This document shows, piece by piece, positions 44,022 to 54,388 of a DNA stretch of 64,000 nucleotides. Location: positions 1,612,001 through 1,676,000 of the forward strand of contig NZ_LR535679.1 in NCBI RefSeq assembly GCF_900699785.1, written 5' to 3'. This DNA is from Campylobacter showae. Its GTDB lineage: Bacteria > Campylobacterota > Campylobacteria > Campylobacterales > Campylobacteraceae. The notes under the pieces were generated by a model. It did no database searches. It was not told the DNA's origin and saw only the letters and a list, made by a program, of their open reading frames with translations. Both the position numbers and the translations under genes were made by a program. Each line of letters starts with the position of its first letter. Within the stretch, counting starts at the first letter, position 1.

Positions 44022-45239
44022 ATGGCAAGATTTATAATAGATGACGAAAACATAAGCGTAGATAATCTAGCAACGCTAAAAAAGCTAGGACAAAAAGATA
44101 AAATTTATATCGTAACCAACAATAGACAAAAGCTAAGCATCTCCGTTTTGGCGTGGTTTCTGGCGCGAAAAATCAAAATAAAAATTATACTTTTAGAAAG
44201 CGCTCACAAGGACTATGCCGATAAAATAATTACTTTTTTAATGGGCAAACTCTCGCACAAAAAAGACAAATTTTACATCGTCAGCAACGATAAATTTTAC
44301 GACGACGTGATAGATTTTTTTAATAAACAAGATAAAAACGGCAGCAAATTCCATAAACTCAAATTTGACTTCAACCGCTCGCATACGGCGCAGCTCATCG
44401 AAGAAAATCAAGACGAAATCGCGATCTTGATACGAAACTCGGGCAGCCTCAGCGAGCTTCATATGAAATTTATCTCAAAATTCGGCAGCAAAAACGGCGC
44501 CGGCGTGTATAACGCGCTAAAAGAGGACGCGAGGAAAATTTACAAAAAACCTCAAATAGAAAGCGCGCAAAAAGGCGAAGTAAAGCGTATCGCTGCGCCA
44601 AATTCCGCAAAATCTAGGCCGGCGACGCAAGGCGACGAGCAAAAATTTGACGAGCGAGAAAAATCGAAAACTGAGTCAAATTTAAGCGGCGAGGCTTTGC
44701 AGGCTCAAATCGTCCAGGCAAAAGAGCAAAATTTAGAAAATCGCTCGCAAATAGTGCAAAACTTGGAGCCCGAAAAACCGCAGCACTTAGAGAGCGAAAA
44801 CGGCGTAGCGACAAATAATGAAAATTTACAAGAAACCAAAGCCGTAGAAGCAAATTTGAGCGATGATCCGGGTCCTACCGAGCATCCGAAAGACGCTGAG
44901 CAAAATTTGAGCGACAAAGCTTCTAGCGAGGATCTTAAAGCGGAGGGAAAAGGGCAAATTTTATCAAACAAGCGTCCGCCGCAAAAATCAAAGCAAGCTC
45001 CCGCGCCGCAAAACGAGGCAAAAAATAAAGCTGGAAATGCGGCAAAACCGCAGCTTCCGATCAAGATAGATGAGGCAAAAAAGCAAGAGATTAGAAAAAT
45101 CGCGTTCGAGAGTAAAAATTTGGGCGATTTTCACAACGGACTGGTGAAAAAATACGGCGCAGAGGACGCCGGCAAGCTGTATAAAGCGCTAAAACAAAAG
45201 GCAAAAGAGTATCTAAGCAGGCGGGGCGTGGCGAAATAA
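44022..45239 (+). CDS. PIN/NYN-like protein with duplicated C-terminal domain
   Basis: 405 residues. The N-terminal ~110 look like a PIN-like/NYN nuclease fold: FIIDDENIS (acidic start), YADKIITFLMG, and FYIVSNDKFYDDVIDFF with the SND and D residues of that group. Two copies of a ~45-residue domain, at ~140-185 (LSELHMKFISKFG...VYNALKEDARKIY) and ~350-400 (LGDFHNGLVKKYG...LYKALKQKAKEYL), flank a long disordered Glu/Gln/Lys/Pro-rich linker. It follows the bicupin gene after 38 bp. An RNA-processing role is a guess. Confidence 0.7.
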   Translation: MARFIIDDENISVDNLATLKKLGQKDKIYIVTNNRQKLSISVLAWFLARKIKIKIILLESAHKDYADKIITFLMGKLSHKKDKFYIVSNDKFYDDVIDFFNKQDKNGSKFHKLKFDFNRSHTAQLIEENQDEIAILIRNSGSLSELHMKFISKFGSKNGAGVYNALKEDARKIYKKPQIESAQKGEVKRIAAPNSAKSRPATQGDEQKFDEREKSKTESNLSGEALQAQIVQAKEQNLENRSQIVQNLEPEKPQHLESENGVATNNENLQETKAVEANLSDDPGPTEHPKDAEQNLSDKASSEDLKAEGKGQILSNKRPPQKSKQAPAPQNEAKNKAGNAAKPQLPIKIDEAKKQEIRKIAFESKNLGDFHNGLVKKYGAEDAGKLYKALKQKAKEYLSRRGVAK

Positions 45240-45321
45240 AATTTGCTTTTTGGCTACGGCTTTTAAAATTTGAGAATTTGCGGTAAAATTTGGTCGCGAA
45301 ATCATAAATTTAAGGGCGAAA

Positions 45322-45954
45322 ATGATCTATCTGGTCGGGTCAAATTTGGAATTTGAGGGCGTAAAGACGCTGGTTTTAAACGAGATCAAATTTAATAAAT
45401 TTAGCGTAAATTTAGCCGAATTTGACGCGCTAGTTTTGACCTCTAAAAACTCCGTAAACGCGCTAAAATTTAATCAAATTTCGCCCGCTAGTTTGCAAAT
45501 TTACTCCATCGGCGACGGCACTAGCCGTGCGGCCGGCGAGTTTGGCTTTGCTCAAATTTACACTGCAAAAAACGCTCACGGAAACGACTTTGCCGCCGAG
45601 ATCGCACCGCTTCTAAAGGGCAAAAAAACATTATTTTTAAGAGCGCGCGAGACGGCTTCGAGCGTGGGCGAAATTTTGTGGGAAAGCGGCGTAAATTTGA
45701 CGCAAATAATCGCCTACGAAAACGTCTTTAAGCCGCTTGAAAATGAGCAAAAACCGCCCAAAAACTCGGCGATCATTTTTACCGCTCCCTCGGCGGTGCG
45801 AAATTTTGTGCGAAATTTCGGCTGGGATGAGAGCTATAAAGCCGTCGCTATCGGGCTTACGACGGCAAAAGAGCTAGAAATTTTTACCTCGCCCGCAGTG
45901 AGCGCTCAGCAAAATATAAATTCCTGCGTAAGCCTCGCAAAAACGCTACTTTAA
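45322..45954 (+). CDS. hemD: Uroporphyrinogen-III synthase
   Basis: Closes and inverts ring D of hydroxymethylbilane in haem synthesis. The 210-residue protein has the weakly conserved HemD pattern: LVLTSKNSVNAL-type (DALVLTSKNSVNALKF, ~32-47), IYSIGDGTSRAA, LFLRARETASS, LTQIIAYENVFK, IIFTAPSAVRNF and AIGLTTAKEL. The family diverges fast, but the order of motifs is convincing. It stands upstream of the 6S RNA and purD. Confidence 0.9.
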   Translation: MIYLVGSNLEFEGVKTLVLNEIKFNKFSVNLAEFDALVLTSKNSVNALKFNQISPASLQIYSIGDGTSRAAGEFGFAQIYTAKNAHGNDFAAEIAPLLKGKKTLFLRARETASSVGEILWESGVNLTQIIAYENVFKPLENEQKPPKNSAIIFTAPSAVRNFVRNFGWDESYKAVAIGLTTAKELEIFTSPAVSAQQNINSCVSLAKTLL

Positions 45955-45966
45955 GCTAAAATTTTA

Positions 45967-45972
45967 TATAAT
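45967..45972 (+). promoter_or_regulatory. -10 box of the 6S RNA
   Basis: TATAAT in ATTTTATATAATAGCC, placed 7-8 bases before the expected RNA start. Confidence 0.75.
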
Positions 45973-45978
45973 AGCCTT

Positions 45979-46171
45979 GCCTGAGTGATTTGGCAGCGTA
46001 TTTTTATAGGGTCCAACACATTAGTTTCGGCGAAGATGTGCGGCGACCGTGTGACGCGGCTTCGTTTGAGCGTGCAAGCGCGAGAAGTTGCGACCTAAAG
46101 GAACCGCCTATTTGCAAGGTTGGCTTTGAATTTTCGGGCCACTTATATGCGCACCGCTCACTTGGGTTTTT
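45979..46171 (+). ncRNA. ssrS: 6S RNA
   Basis: The spacer between hemD and purD carries a good promoter and a ~190-nt sequence whose ends pair: CCTGAGTGA (45980-45988) with TCACTTGGG (46158-46166), nine pairs including G-U, followed by a T-rich tail acting as terminator. Long irregular internal pairing and the place before purD agree with the 6S RNA of Campylobacter and Helicobacter, the RNA that binds the sigma70 holoenzyme in stationary phase. Ends are approximate. Open frames on this stretch are therefore not genes. Confidence 0.8.
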
Positions 46172-46186
46172 ATTTTTGGAGAAATT

Positions 46187-47440
46187 ATGAAAATTTTGAT
46201 AATCGGAAGCGGCGGGCGCGAGTACTCCATAGCTCTAAAACTTCAAGAATCCCGCAAACACGAGCTTTTCTTTGCTCCGGGCAACGGAGCCACCTCAAAG
46301 CTCGGCACTAATCTAAACATCAAAGACTATAATCAGCTCGCAGAATTTGCCGAGACTGAGCAAATAGAACTAACGATTGTCGGTCCAGAAGCGCCGTTAA
46401 GCGATGGCGTCGTGGATATCTTTAAGGCGCGAAATTTAAATATTTTCGGACCGAGCAAGGCTGCGGCTAGGCTTGAGGGTAGTAAGGCGTTTATGAAGGA
46501 CTTTTTGGCTAGAAACGCTATCCGAACGGCGGCCTATCTAAATACCGACGATTACGATTCTGCGGCCAAATTTATCGACTCTCTTGCTGCTCCCGTCGTC
46601 GTTAAGGCCGACGGACTGTGCGCTGGCAAAGGCGTGATAATAGCACAAAGCCGCGAGGAAGCAAAGGCCGCGGCTAAGGGTATGCTAAGCGGAGAGAGCT
46701 TTGGCGAGGCGGGCAAACGCGTGGTCGTGGAGGAGTTTTTAGACGGATTTGAGCTCAGTTTTTTTGCGATTTGCGACGGCGAAAATTTCGTTAGCTTGCC
46801 GGTAGCGCAAGATCATAAGCGCCTAAAAGATAACGACGAAGGACCAAATACCGGCGGCATGGGCGCATACGCTCCTAGTCCGCTAGCAAGCCCCGAGCTA
46901 ATAAAACAGGTCGAAGAAGAGGTCGTAAAACCGACTCTAAAAGGCATGAAAGCCGAGGGAAATCCTTTCTGCGGCGTGCTTTTTGTGGGGCTTATGGTGG
47001 TTAAAGGTATGCCGTACGTGCTTGAGTTTAATGTGCGTTTCGGCGATCCTGAGTGCGAAGTGCTAATGCCGTTAATAGATGGCGATCTGGGTGAAATTTT
47101 ATTAAACGCGGCAAAAGGCGATCTAAAACCCGTGAAGCTAAAAGACGAATTTGCCGTCGGGGTTGTGATGGCTACTAAAAATTATCCTTTTTCAAGCTCG
47201 CCTAGGGCCAAAATCAGCGTAAAAAACGTGCCTGAAAACTCGCACATAGCATTTGCCGGCGTGAGCGAACAGGGCGGCGAGATATATGCCGACGGCGGAC
47301 GAGTGCTAGTATGCGTGGGACTTGGCAAAAGTATAAAACAAGCGCAACAAAAGGCCTATGAGCTTTGCGAAAACGTAGAATTTGACGGCGCGCAGTACCG
47401 AAAAGATATCGCCTGGCAAATGCTAAAAGGGCGCGAATGA
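46187..47440 (+). CDS. purD: Phosphoribosylamine--glycine ligase
   Basis: Second step of purine synthesis, joining glycine to phosphoribosylamine. The 417-residue ATP-grasp protein has [15 protein letters not shown] at the start, [15 protein letters not shown] (~143-157), the family motif [12 protein letters not shown] (~223-234) and [11 protein letters not shown] (~283-293). GGAGAAATT is the SD. It overlaps the RDD gene by four bases. Confidence 0.97.
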   Translation: MKILIIGSGGREYSIALKLQESRKHELFFAPGNGATSKLGTNLNIKDYNQLAEFAETEQIELTIVGPEAPLSDGVVDIFKARNLNIFGPSKAAARLEGSKAFMKDFLARNAIRTAAYLNTDDYDSAAKFIDSLAAPVVVKADGLCAGKGVIIAQSREEAKAAAKGMLSGESFGEAGKRVVVEEFLDGFELSFFAICDGENFVSLPVAQDHKRLKDNDEGPNTGGMGAYAPSPLASPELIKQVEEEVVKPTLKGMKAEGNPFCGVLFVGLMVVKGMPYVLEFNVRFGDPECEVLMPLIDGDLGEILLNAAKGDLKPVKLKDEFAVGVVMATKNYPFSSSPRAKISVKNVPENSHIAFAGVSEQGGEIYADGGRVLVCVGLGKSIKQAQQKAYELCENVEFDGAQYRKDIAWQMLKGRE

Positions 47441-47886
47441 GAAGGAGCGTCATCGACAGGCTCGAAAACGAAAATATCACGCTCGCTAGCGTCAGCAAAA
47501 GAGCCGTCGCGTGGGGGATAGATAAATTTCTCATCTCGTTTTTGTTTTATGCCGTTTACTACGAGAATTTTGACGGACTAGACTACGAGCAAATCAGTGC
47601 GTTAGCTATAGAAATGATACCGCAGATAGTCTTGCTCGAGGTTATTTACCAGACGTTTTTTACGTGGTATTGCGGCGCTAGTATCGGCAAGGTCACGATG
47701 AAGATCGTGTGCGTGGATATCGATCTGCTAGATAAACCCAATCTGCTAAATTCTCTCACCCGCTCTTTGGTGCGCATTATCAGCGAAAACGCGTTTTTTC
47801 TAGGTTTTGCATGGGCGTTTTCAAATCCATTATTTCAAACGTGGCAAGATAAGGCCGCGAAAACGGTAGTTATAAATGTTTACTAG
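47437..47886 (+). CDS. RDD-family membrane protein
   Basis: 149 residues with the RDD pattern: an Arg/Asp-bearing first helix region ([21 protein letters not shown]), a second helix ([21 protein letters not shown] with GxSIGKxxM) and a third near the end with [21 protein letters not shown]. The role is unknown; some RDD proteins are transport-related. The gene overlaps purD by 4 bp and lptD by 11 bp. Confidence 0.88.
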   Translation: MRRSVIDRLENENITLASVSKRAVAWGIDKFLISFLFYAVYYENFDGLDYEQISALAIEMIPQIVLLEVIYQTFFTWYCGASIGKVTMKIVCVDIDLLDKPNLLNSLTRSLVRIISENAFFLGFAWAFSNPLFQTWQDKAAKTVVINVY

Positions 47887-50050
47887 AATTTTTTTGACGC
47901 TTATTTTCGGGGCTTTTAGTTGCTATGCCGTTCAAAATTTCGAGCTTTTAGCCGATGACGTAAAGCGCGACGACGGCGTTGTTACGGCAGATAAAAACGT
48001 GCTTGTTTATTCGCAAGATTATTTGATGAGCGCGGATAGAGCCGTTTACGATCAGCAAAAAGAAATTTTGGAGCTTTTCGGTAATGTAAATTTGATAAGA
48101 AATAAGGACGAAATCTCGCGCTGCTCGTACGCAAAGATCGATCTGAATAGCAAAGATAGCAACTATGAGACGCTATTTATGATGAACCGCGACATGGAAG
48201 TATGGATGCAAAGCGACGAGAGCAACAGTACGTCCGAATTTTACAGAGTAAACGGTGCGGTCGTGTCAAGCTGCAACGTCCAAGACCCGGACTGGAAGAT
48301 TAAATTTAGCAGCGGTAAACTAAACCGCGAGAGTAAATTTTTACATCTATTTAACCCCGTATTTTACGTCGGAAACGTCCCCGTGTTTTATCTGCCGTAT
48401 TTTGGCTTTTCCACCGATACGCGCAGACGTACCGGACTTTTGCCGCCGGAGCTTGGCTACGGCAAAAACGACGGATTTTACTACAAACAACCGATCTACA
48501 TCGCCGAATACGACAGCTGGGACTTGCAGTTTGATCCGCAAATTCGCACTAGACGCGGCACGGGTATCTACGGTACGTTTAGATTTGCCGATTCGCCGTA
48601 TTCCAGAGGCTCGGTGACGCTAGGCGCATTTAGAGATACCGAGGGCTACCGCCAAAGACAGATCGAGAAAAACTCGCTAAGACTTCCTCTAAAAAATAAA
48701 ACGCATAAAGGCGCTGAGGTCAAATACGAGCGCGACAGGCTCGTTAAGCACCTAATAAGCGAGGATTTGCAAGAGGGCTTGTGGCTTGATGCTACGGCGC
48801 TAAATGATATCGACTATATAAATTTGAAAAAGCGCGGCGCGGGTAGCGACGACAATCCTCTCGTGACGTCAAAGCTAAACTATTTTCTAAGTAGCGATAA
48901 GCACTATTTTGGCGCATACGCGAGATATTACGTAAATACCTCAAAAATCGGTAGCCCAAACGAAAACAAAGATACGCTGCAGGAGTATCCAAGCTTTCAG
49001 TATCATAAATTTACCGATAGCTTTATTTTGCCTAACGTGCTTTACTCAGTTGATTTAAGCTCGCATAACTACACGAGAAGAATCGGCGTAAAAGCGACGC
49101 AGTATGAGTTTAATCTGCCGGTTTCTTTTCACCTACCTTTGGCGGACGATTATCTTAAATTTTCTTACTATCACTATCTATACGCCACTCACGTGGATTA
49201 TGCAAAAAAAATGTATCGCCCGACCGGAGATGAGGATAGAAGCGCAAACTATATAGAAAACTATCACAAATTCTCGCTTTATACGGATCTAGCTAAAGCT
49301 TATGAGAGCTTTTATCATAGCGTGAATTTAGGTGTTGACTACGTCGTAAAAGCCTACAACGAAGGCGACCTGCCCGATAAATACGAAACTGCCGAGGATG
49401 ACGGCAACGTATACGTCTACGATATGCTCGGACGAAAATACCAAAGCTTTATAAATCCTCAGCATACTAGAGACGAGATTTCAGCCAGAGCGACGCAGTA
49501 TTTCTTTAACGAAAATGGAAGAAAATTTTTACGACATACGATTTCGCAGGGTTATTATACGAAAGAGAACAAGCGCTCAAATTTGAAAAATATAATCGGC
49601 TGGTATCCGCTAGCAAATTTATCTTTTTACAATAGGCTTGAGTATTCGCACGTAAATAAATACTTTGAAAAAGTCCAAAGCGGCGCGAGCTATACTCACG
49701 ATAAATTCGGCGCTAGCCTCTGGCACACGATGCAAAGAAAAAATGCGCAGGAAAAGCAAAACTATCTACACCTAAACGGTTACGTCGAGCTTCCGCATAA
49801 CTATAGACTATTTAGCGGTACCCAGTATGACCTCGAGCGCGACTATAACAAGCAGTGGCAGCTAGGCGTCTCTCACCGCAGAAAGTGCTGGAACTACACC
49901 TTTGTCTACGAAGAGGAGCTTGAGCCTACGACGACCACGAGCGGAACAGCCGCCAAAAAATCAAGAGGCGTTTACTTCTTTATAAATTTCTATCCGATGG
50001 GCGGCGTGCATTACGACTTTTCGGTAGGACAGACGACACAGGGTAGCTGA
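47876..50050 (+). CDS. lptD: LPS-assembly protein LptD
   Basis: Outer-membrane beta-barrel that inserts lipopolysaccharide/lipooligosaccharide into the outer leaflet. 724 residues: signal peptide (~1-18, SCYA), an N-terminal OstA/beta-jellyroll periplasmic domain (~20-170, ADDVKRDDGVVTADKNVL), then the barrel beginning with FYLPYFGFSTDTRRRTGLLPP (~187-207) and many aromatic-rich strands. Cys residues at SRCSY, SSCNV and RRKCWNY could form the disulfides known to control LptD. It overlaps RDD, and its stop overlaps the next gene by one base. Confidence 0.94.
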   Translation: MFTRIFLTLIFGAFSCYAVQNFELLADDVKRDDGVVTADKNVLVYSQDYLMSADRAVYDQQKEILELFGNVNLIRNKDEISRCSYAKIDLNSKDSNYETLFMMNRDMEVWMQSDESNSTSEFYRVNGAVVSSCNVQDPDWKIKFSSGKLNRESKFLHLFNPVFYVGNVPVFYLPYFGFSTDTRRRTGLLPPELGYGKNDGFYYKQPIYIAEYDSWDLQFDPQIRTRRGTGIYGTFRFADSPYSRGSVTLGAFRDTEGYRQRQIEKNSLRLPLKNKTHKGAEVKYERDRLVKHLISEDLQEGLWLDATALNDIDYINLKKRGAGSDDNPLVTSKLNYFLSSDKHYFGAYARYYVNTSKIGSPNENKDTLQEYPSFQYHKFTDSFILPNVLYSVDLSSHNYTRRIGVKATQYEFNLPVSFHLPLADDYLKFSYYHYLYATHVDYAKKMYRPTGDEDRSANYIENYHKFSLYTDLAKAYESFYHSVNLGVDYVVKAYNEGDLPDKYETAEDDGNVYVYDMLGRKYQSFINPQHTRDEISARATQYFFNENGRKFLRHTISQGYYTKENKRSNLKNIIGWYPLANLSFYNRLEYSHVNKYFEKVQSGASYTHDKFGASLWHTMQRKNAQEKQNYLHLNGYVELPHNYRLFSGTQYDLERDYNKQWQLGVSHRRKCWNYTFVYEEELEPTTTTSGTAAKKSRGVYFFINFYPMGGVHYDFSVGQTTQGS

Positions 50051-50760
50051 TGGGCAACTACGAAGACTTTATGTTTAAAAATCAGCTCGAAGCAGCCGAA
50101 AAGCTACTTGAAATTTTGCCCAAAAAAGAGCTGGTCGCGGGCGAATATCTGATGATATGCAGCTCTATAGACTCGGTTATCATGGTCGATAGCGTGGCTC
50201 GCGGACTAAATTTGAGCTACGAGATTTTATTTTGCGAGCGCATCTTTGCTCCGAATAACCCAGAGTGCGAAATCGCGATGGTTAGCGAAAAGGACGACGT
50301 GGTGCTAAACGACGAGCTGATTCGGAGCTTTGGCATTAGCTACGACTTCGTTTACGGCGAGGCCGACCGTAAGTACGACGAAAAGATCCTAAAAAACGTC
50401 TATAAATTTAGAAAAGGCAATCTCATCGGCGATCTAAAGGATAGAAACATCCTGCTCATCGACGAGGGCTGCGAGACGGGACTCACGGCGCTAACCTGCC
50501 TAAAAACGCTTATGCGCGAGAGGGTAAAATCGGTCACCTACGCTACGCCACTCATAGCTACCGACGTCGCCGCAGCTATCGCGCCGCTAGTGGATGAAAT
50601 TTATGCCGTGCACAAGATCGCAAATTTTATCGAGGTGGATTTTTACTACGAAAACAAAATCGAACCAAAACCCGAAACCGTGCTTTCTATATTAGAGGAG
50701 AGTCCGTTTTATATACCATTACAAAAACAAGGAGATGTCAGGGCATGCAGTATTCAATAG
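50050..50760 (+). CDS. Phosphoribosyltransferase-like protein
   Basis: 236 residues, soluble. The core has [27 protein letters not shown] (~134-160), a PRPP-loop-like motif (hhhhDEGxxTGxTA) of type I phosphoribosyltransferases, followed by [17 protein letters not shown], as in the small PRTase-like proteins of this group. The substrate is unknown. The stop lies 16 bases inside pnp, and the SD of pnp (AAGGAG) is within this gene. Confidence 0.78.
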   Translation: MGNYEDFMFKNQLEAAEKLLEILPKKELVAGEYLMICSSIDSVIMVDSVARGLNLSYEILFCERIFAPNNPECEIAMVSEKDDVVLNDELIRSFGISYDFVYGEADRKYDEKILKNVYKFRKGNLIGDLKDRNILLIDEGCETGLTALTCLKTLMRERVKSVTYATPLIATDVAAAIAPLVDEIYAVHKIANFIEVDFYYENKIEPKPETVLSILEESPFYIPLQKQGDVRACSIQ

Positions 50761-52943
50761 AAGTCAATAATCAAGTTGAAATTTACGATATAAACAAGGT
50801 TGCCAAACAAGCTAGCGGTGCGGTGCTTTTACGCGTAAAAAATACCGTCGTTTTAGCCACCGTCGCTCGCGAGGACACGCAAGTTAGCGAGGATTTTTTA
50901 CCGCTAACAGTACAATACATCGAAAAAACGTACGCAGCGGGTAGGATTCCCGGCGGCTACGTAAAAAGAGAAACCAAGCCGGGGGATTTTGAGACGCTAA
51001 CTTCGCGTATCATCGACCGTTCGCTTCGTCCGCTTTTTCCAAAGGGCTACGCATACCCGACGCAAATCGTCGTTATGGTGCTATCTTGCGATCCCGAGGT
51101 TGATTTGCAAGTCGTCGGTCTAAATGCAGCCTCAGTCGCGCTTTATCTTAGCGACATCCCTGTAAATGCGCCTGTTTGCGGCGTGCGCGTGGGATATATA
51201 GACAATAAATTCGTGATAAATCCTAGCAACTCCGAGCTAAAAACTTCGGCGCTCGATCTTTACGTGGCTGGCGTTAAAGACGAGCTTTTGATGATCGAGA
51301 TGAGAAGTATCGCGACGGAAAAAGACGAGATAGTACCTATCGCGCTAGATCCTATGATGGATCCGAATTTAGGCGGCGGCGTGATAGCGATGCAGGACAT
51401 GAACGAATTTAGCGAAGATCTCATCGTGGAGGCGATCGCGCAGGCCGGTAAAGCCATACTTCGCGCCTCAAACGCTTATGAAGAAGCATTTAGTCAGCAT
51501 AAAAAAGAAGACGCGCAGCTAGAGCTAAAACCGGAGATTGAAAACGAGAGCGTGGCGGTTTATCTAAACGAATTTTATAAAAACGACGTAAAAGCCGCGA
51601 TAAATCAGATGGCTAAAAGCGAGCGCGCTAGCGAACTAACTAAAATCGCTAAGCAAATTTTGACCGATGAAGTAGCTCAAAAAGAGGGTTGGGAGGAGGA
51701 GGTCGTCTCTAACGTCCTAGCTAAATTTAAGAAAAAAATCGTCCGCGAGCAGATCATAAACGAGGGCGTTCGTGCCGACGGCAGAGGGCTTAAGGAGGTT
51801 CGCCCGATCAGCATCGAGACGAATATCCTGCCAAACGCCCACGGTAGCTGCCTCTTTACCCGCGGCCAGACGCAAGCTCTAGTAGTCGCGACCCTAGGCA
51901 CCGACGGCGACGCGCAGATGTATGATATGCTAACGGAAAAAGGCGCCGTGACGGATAAATTTATGTTTAACTATAACTTCCCGGGCTTTAGCGTCGGCGA
52001 GGCTAGCCCGCTAAAGGCTCCGGGCAGACGCGAGCTAGGTCATGGCAATCTCGCTAAACGCGCGCTTGCGCCTAGCATCGACGTAAATTCGCCTTACACG
52101 ATCAGACTCGTGTCCGAAATTTTAGAAAGTAACGGCTCAAGCTCGATGGCCAGCGTTTGCGGCGGCTCTTTGGCGCTGAGAGCTGCCGGCGTCGATACGC
52201 CAAAACTAGTCGCGGGCGTTGCGATGGGACTAATTTTCGAGGGCGAAAAACACGCTGTTCTAACCGACATCATGGGACTAGAGGATCACGACGGCGACAT
52301 GGACTTTAAAGTTGCTGGTAGCAAAGACGGCATAACCGCGCTTCAGATGGATATAAAACTGGGCGGTATCAGCCTTGACGTGCTAAAAGAGGCGCTTTTG
52401 CAGGCGCGTGAGGGTAGGCTGCATATATTAAATTTGATGGAAAAAGCAAACGAAAATATCTCCGTAAACGAAGATATACTGCCTAAACTAGAGCTTTTTA
52501 GCGTTGATCCGGGCAAGATCGTTGACATCATCGGACAAGCCGGCAAAACGATAAAAGAGATCATCGAAAAATTTGACGTCGCTATCGATCTCGACCGCGA
52601 AAAAGGCGAGGTAAAGATTGCCGGCGCGCAAAAATCAAGCGTAGACGCGGCTAAAGATTATATCATCCAAATCGTCTCAAAAGACGGCGGTAAGGGCTTT
52701 GGCGGCAAAAGAGGCGGCAGAGACGGCAAGCCTCACAAAACGCCCGAATTTAATGTCGGAGACGAATTTGAGGGCGAGGTAAAAAGCGTGGTAGAATTTG
52801 GTGCCTTTATCGGGCTTCCCGGCGGCGTGGACGGACTTTTGCATATCTCAAAGATCAAAACGCCTCTAAAAGCCGGCGATAAGGTCAAGGTAAAAATCAG
52901 CGAGCAAAAAGGGCACAAAATTTCCCTTTCTCTAGCGCAATAA
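50745..52943 (+). CDS. pnp: Polyribonucleotide nucleotidyltransferase
   Basis: Phosphorolytic 3'-5' exoribonuclease of mRNA turnover. 732 residues: two RNase PH domains (first ~10-215; second ~340-560 with [30 protein letters not shown] and [16 protein letters not shown] for catalysis), KH domain (~575-635, [18 protein letters not shown]) and C-terminal S1 domain (~665-730, [18 protein letters not shown]). AAGGAG sits nine bases before the ATG. Confidence 0.96.
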   Translation: MQYSIEVNNQVEIYDINKVAKQASGAVLLRVKNTVVLATVAREDTQVSEDFLPLTVQYIEKTYAAGRIPGGYVKRETKPGDFETLTSRIIDRSLRPLFPKGYAYPTQIVVMVLSCDPEVDLQVVGLNAASVALYLSDIPVNAPVCGVRVGYIDNKFVINPSNSELKTSALDLYVAGVKDELLMIEMRSIATEKDEIVPIALDPMMDPNLGGGVIAMQDMNEFSEDLIVEAIAQAGKAILRASNAYEEAFSQHKKEDAQLELKPEIENESVAVYLNEFYKNDVKAAINQMAKSERASELTKIAKQILTDEVAQKEGWEEEVVSNVLAKFKKKIVREQIINEGVRADGRGLKEVRPISIETNILPNAHGSCLFTRGQTQALVVATLGTDGDAQMYDMLTEKGAVTDKFMFNYNFPGFSVGEASPLKAPGRRELGHGNLAKRALAPSIDVNSPYTIRLVSEILESNGSSSMASVCGGSLALRAAGVDTPKLVAGVAMGLIFEGEKHAVLTDIMGLEDHDGDMDFKVAGSKDGITALQMDIKLGGISLDVLKEALLQAREGRLHILNLMEKANENISVNEDILPKLELFSVDPGKIVDIIGQAGKTIKEIIEKFDVAIDLDREKGEVKIAGAQKSSVDAAKDYIIQIVSKDGGKGFGGKRGGRDGKPHKTPEFNVGDEFEGEVKSVVEFGAFIGLPGGVDGLLHISKIKTPLKAGDKVKVKISEQKGHKISLSLAQ

Positions 52944-52959
52944 ATTTAAAGGAGAACCG

Positions 52960-53814
52960 ATGCAGTATAAAAAAATATTTTTCCCAATCGGCGCGGGCGA
53001 CGACGTGAAAGAGCGTATCAGAGGGGCTTTGCTGGTCGCTAAGCATTTCAACAGCCACATCGAGATTTTGGCTTGCCAGCTAGATCCAGGCGTCGTTTAT
53101 AATATGAAAATGACGCTTCGAGGCGGCGTGCTTTATGACGAGTTTTTAAAGGCGGCGAAAGCGGAGCTCGGCGTCGAGCACGAGCGCAACGAGACTATTT
53201 TTCATAAACTTTGCGAAGAGCTAGACGTTCAGATCAGCGACGAGCCGATCGAGGGCAAGACGACGGCTAAATTTACCACAAAAAGCGGTAAGCGAAGCGT
53301 GGTGGTCGAGCAGGAGTCTAAATTTTGCGATATGGTAGTCGCCGCAGTACCGCTTGACGGTAAGATCACGGGTACGTTTGAGGCGGCGGTGCTAAAAAGC
53401 GGTAAAACGGCTATCACGATACCAAGGCGCATAACGAGCTTTAAGGCCGACAATATCCTAGTTAGCTGGAACGGCTCGACGCAAAACTCGCGTGCCGTAA
53501 GTAGCTCGATCGAGCTACTAAAAAAAGCTAAAAAGGTGCATTGCATCACTTGCATGCCGCATTCTGGCGACGGTAGCGCAGAGGAAAATCTAAAAAAACT
53601 AGAAGAGTACCTAAAACTGCACGGCATACAGGCGACTTACGAGGTCGTGAGCACGACTTCGGTGCCGGGCGAGGCGTTGCTAAGAAGCGCTAAAGAGGGC
53701 GGATTTGACCTGATCGTGGCGGGCAGATACGGCGAAAACGGCTTTTTGGAGATATTTTTGAGCGGTACTTCGAGATATTTCCTTAAAAATACGACAATAC
53801 CGGTCTTTATGTAA
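52960..53814 (+). CDS. Universal stress protein (tandem UspA)
   Basis: 284 residues of two USP-like halves. The second keeps the ATP-binding pattern: ILVSWNGSTQNSRAV near 165-180 and GRYGENGFLEIFLSGTSRYF (G-x2-G-x9-G-S/T-like) near the end. The first half is degenerate in the nucleotide loop. It probably binds ATP/ADP and acts in stress survival, but the precise role is unknown. AAGGAG precedes the ATG. It is followed by two hairpins, the second with a U-run. Confidence 0.87.
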   Translation: MQYKKIFFPIGAGDDVKERIRGALLVAKHFNSHIEILACQLDPGVVYNMKMTLRGGVLYDEFLKAAKAELGVEHERNETIFHKLCEELDVQISDEPIEGKTTAKFTTKSGKRSVVVEQESKFCDMVVAAVPLDGKITGTFEAAVLKSGKTAITIPRRITSFKADNILVSWNGSTQNSRAVSSSIELLKKAKKVHCITCMPHSGDGSAEENLKKLEEYLKLHGIQATYEVVSTTSVPGEALLRSAKEGGFDLIVAGRYGENGFLEIFLSGTSRYFLKNTTIPVFM

Positions 53815-54261
53815 GACAAAATTTGGAGCCGAATTTTCAAATTTGACGTTTGGCTCCAATGCAAATTTAAGCGACTGGCTTCTTATAGGAGCTCGGTCGC
53901 TTTTTTATTTTAGAATTGACTACAGGCGCTTACCGATTAAATTTGAGATTTTCCTTTTCTCATGCTCTGCTATTATTGTAAATTTAGATATAAATTATAA
54001 CGTATTAAATTTGTCTTGCAGGGCTGTTACTTTTGACGATTTTTAAAACTTAAATTGTTGATTTGATTTTTGCGGTTATTTAAATTTGTAAACTTTTTAA
54101 AGTGGCGGCTACTAAAACATTCTAATAGACTTAAGCTCTTTAATGCATTATGGCAACCGCAAGAGAGCTTGTGTATATTGATCTATTTATGCGTGTTTGC
54201 ATTTTAGGCTAGCAGATTATTGATGGTTTTAAGAGTTTTTGTTGGGAATTAATAAGAATTA
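53815..54261. other. 447-bp spacer with terminator region
   Basis: Behind the stress protein are a TTGGAGCC/GGCTCCAA hairpin (53823-53859) and a terminator (53869-53906). The rest, down to tRNA-Leu, is AT-rich with no supportable gene. Confidence 0.65.
53869..53906 (+). terminator. Intrinsic terminator of the stress-protein gene
   Basis: AAGCGAC at 53869-53875 pairs with GTCGCTT at 53896-53902, and the stem is followed by a run of Ts (53901-53906). Confidence 0.7.
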
Positions 54262-54345
54262 TGGTGCGACCTGCGAGATTTGAACTCGCACACCCTTCGG
54301 CACTACCACCTCAAAGTAGCGTGTCTACCGTTCCACCAAGGTCGC
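54262..54345 (-). tRNA. tRNA-Leu (GAG)
   Basis: On the minus strand an 84-nt type II tRNA: acceptor GCGACCT/AGGTCGC, discriminator A and encoded CCA. The anticodon stem CTACT/GGTAG encloses TTGAGGT with anticodon GAG; a variable arm with TGCCGAAGGGTG and T arm GCGAG-TTCAAAT-CTCGC follow. It lies downstream of atpE in the same direction. Confidence 0.95.
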
Positions 54346-54367
54346 ACGTGGATTAAAAGAACAAAGA

Positions 54368-54382
54368 GCGGGACGAGCCCGC
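54368..54382 (-). terminator. Possible terminator of atpE
   Basis: A short GC hairpin (GCGGG/CCCGC) right after the atpE stop, followed on the minus strand by TCTTTGTTCTTTT. The stem is only five pairs. Confidence 0.4.
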
Positions 54383-54388
54383 CCGAGA

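Noticed and set aside
45990-46311. Short open frames before and into purD
   Set aside because: They cover the 6S RNA and the purD start out of frame, so they are not credible proteins.
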